Shown here one piece after another: positions 63,342 through 64,000 of a stretch of DNA of 64,000 bases; the stretch's first letter is position 1, and every line of letters begins with the position of its first letter. Made by a program: the position numbers and the translations under genes. The notes beneath the pieces are model-generated. The model made no database searches. It saw only the letters and a program-made list of their open reading frames with translations, and was not told the DNA's origin. The stretch comes from JANQOH01 sp965200095 (lineage in GTDB: Bacteria; Pseudomonadota; Alphaproteobacteria; UBA7887): the NCBI GenBank assembly GCA_965200095.1, contig OZ241350.1, forward strand, positions 1,178,001 through 1,242,000, in the 5' to 3' direction.

Positions 63342-64000
63342 TCAGCCGCGCCCGGCGGGCGGCGGCGAACCGCCGTCGGCGAGCGCCGGCCCGCCGGCCC
63401 CGCGCGTGTCCACCGTCACCACCACCGACATGCCGGGCACCACCCGTCCCGCCAGCGCCTCGGGCACGGCGTAGAATATCTTCACGGGAACCCGCTGCAC
63501 GACCTTGACGAAATTCCCCGTGGCGTTCTGCGACGGCAACAGGCTGAACTCCGCCGCGCTTGCCGGCGCCACGCTGTCCAGCACGCCGGTCAACGCGACG
63601 CCCGGGAAGGCGTCGATCTCGATGCCGACCTCCTGCCCCGAACGCAGCCGCGAGAGCTGCGTCTCCTTGAAATTGGCGACGATGTAGGTGTCGTAGAGGG
63701 GGACCACCGCCATCATCGGCCAGCCGGCCTGGGTGTACATGCCGGGTTCGACGCGCAGATTGCCGATGACGCCGGCGACCGGCGCCGTCACCAGCGTGTC
63801 CGACAGGGCGATTTCCGCCGCATCGAGCGCCGCCTCCGCCTGCAGCACAAGCGCCCGGAGACGGTCGATCTCGCGCTCCAGACGGCGTATCTCGCTGTCG
63901 AAAACGGGGACTTCCGCACGCGCCGCGACGAGTTCGGCCGCCGCGCGCGCCCGGTCGGCCGCCGCGGTCCGGCGCGCCGTGACGACGGCTTCGTATTTCT
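63342..64000 (-). CDS. HlyD/EmrA-type efflux adaptor, N-terminal part outside window
   Basis: The C-terminal 219 residues or so of a periplasmic adaptor that links an inner-membrane efflux pump to an outer-membrane channel. The visible part begins in the alpha-helical hairpin (EIRRLEREIDRLRALVLQAE), then the lipoyl-like motif DTLVTAPVAGVIGNLRVEPG, FKETQLSRLRSGQEVGIEID and the beta-barrel with QNATGNFVKVVQRVPVKIFY, as in EmrA. The frame runs out of the window at 64000, where the N-terminus should lie. Pump partner not visible. Confidence 0.88.
   Translation of the reverse strand, partial: KYEAVVTARRTAAADRARAAAELVAARAEVPVFDSEIRRLEREIDRLRALVLQAEAALDAAEIALSDTLVTAPVAGVIGNLRVEPGMYTQAGWPMMAVVPLYDTYIVANFKETQLSRLRSGQEVGIEIDAFPGVALTGVLDSVAPASAAEFSLLPSQNATGNFVKVVQRVPVKIFYAVPEALAGRVVPGMSVVVTVDTRGAGGPALADGGSPPPAGRG

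Overview
The window is high-GC DNA from an alphaproteobacterium. The strongest evidence is a circularly permuted, two-piece ssrA (tmRNA) gene at about 8880-9125 with tag ANDNYAEVRLAA, followed directly by an alphaproteobacterial-type sspB. A flavin-dependent thymidylate synthase (thyX), glutamate synthase, an AsmA-family protein and TRAP transporter genes fit this. Gene order, dense repeats and decayed insertion sequences suggest a genome rich in mobile elements, perhaps environmental or host-associated; that last point is inference.

Layout. 1-15914 is mostly housekeeping: the end of purD, an SDR protein with Phe in place of the catalytic Tyr, a DUF262/DUF1524 (GmrSD-like) nuclease, a 691-bp mobile element, an orphan D12 adenine methyltransferase, formate-THF ligase, thyX, ssrA-sspB, class I fumarase, a large AsmA-like protein and a TauD-type dioxygenase. 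15915-31560 is accessory DNA. It holds REP-type palindromes, a 7-unit 130-bp tandem array inside a second copy of the mobile element, a tandem family of small DUF1640-like coiled-coil/membrane genes, a TonB-dependent receptor and a decayed partial relative of it, a low-GC membrane protein with nine propeller-like repeats, two near-identical Rpn-family nucleases, and IS630 and integrase-core remnants.

31579-45278 is metabolic: alpha/beta-hydrolase, luciferase-like monooxygenase, fatty-acid hydroxylase-like protein, DUF6166 protein, enolase-superfamily protein, uppP, gltD-gltB, and thiD-glmM on the other strand. 45446-56447 is a same-strand run of twelve genes forming a corrinoid-dependent methyl-transfer system. 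It encodes a UroD/MtaA-type methyltransferase, a corrinoid protein, a RACo-type reductive activator, a methyl-THF:corrinoid methyltransferase, a CobW GTPase, a complete TRAP transporter and CobC, together with three uncharacterised proteins. Several genes overlap by 4 bp. The likely scheme is uptake of a methylated substrate, transfer of its methyl group to the corrinoid protein and then to tetrahydrofolate. Formate-THF ligase elsewhere in the window would fit that C1 pool.

56448-64000 is again disturbed: a brnT fragment, an IS5 fragment, a sacsin/helicase-type gene split by an in-frame TAG, a third copy of the mobile element, a duplicated 146-bp cobC fragment next to an intact IS630 element, a DprE1-like oxidase gene frameshifted at an 8-bp tandem repeat, and the C-terminal part of an HlyD/EmrA-type efflux adaptor.

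The best candidates for something undescribed are the three unknown proteins of the corrinoid cluster (especially the 207-aa protein with two CGxxH motifs), the GAGACC-ended mobile element with 6-bp target duplications, the DUF1640-like tandem cassette and the nine-repeat membrane protein.
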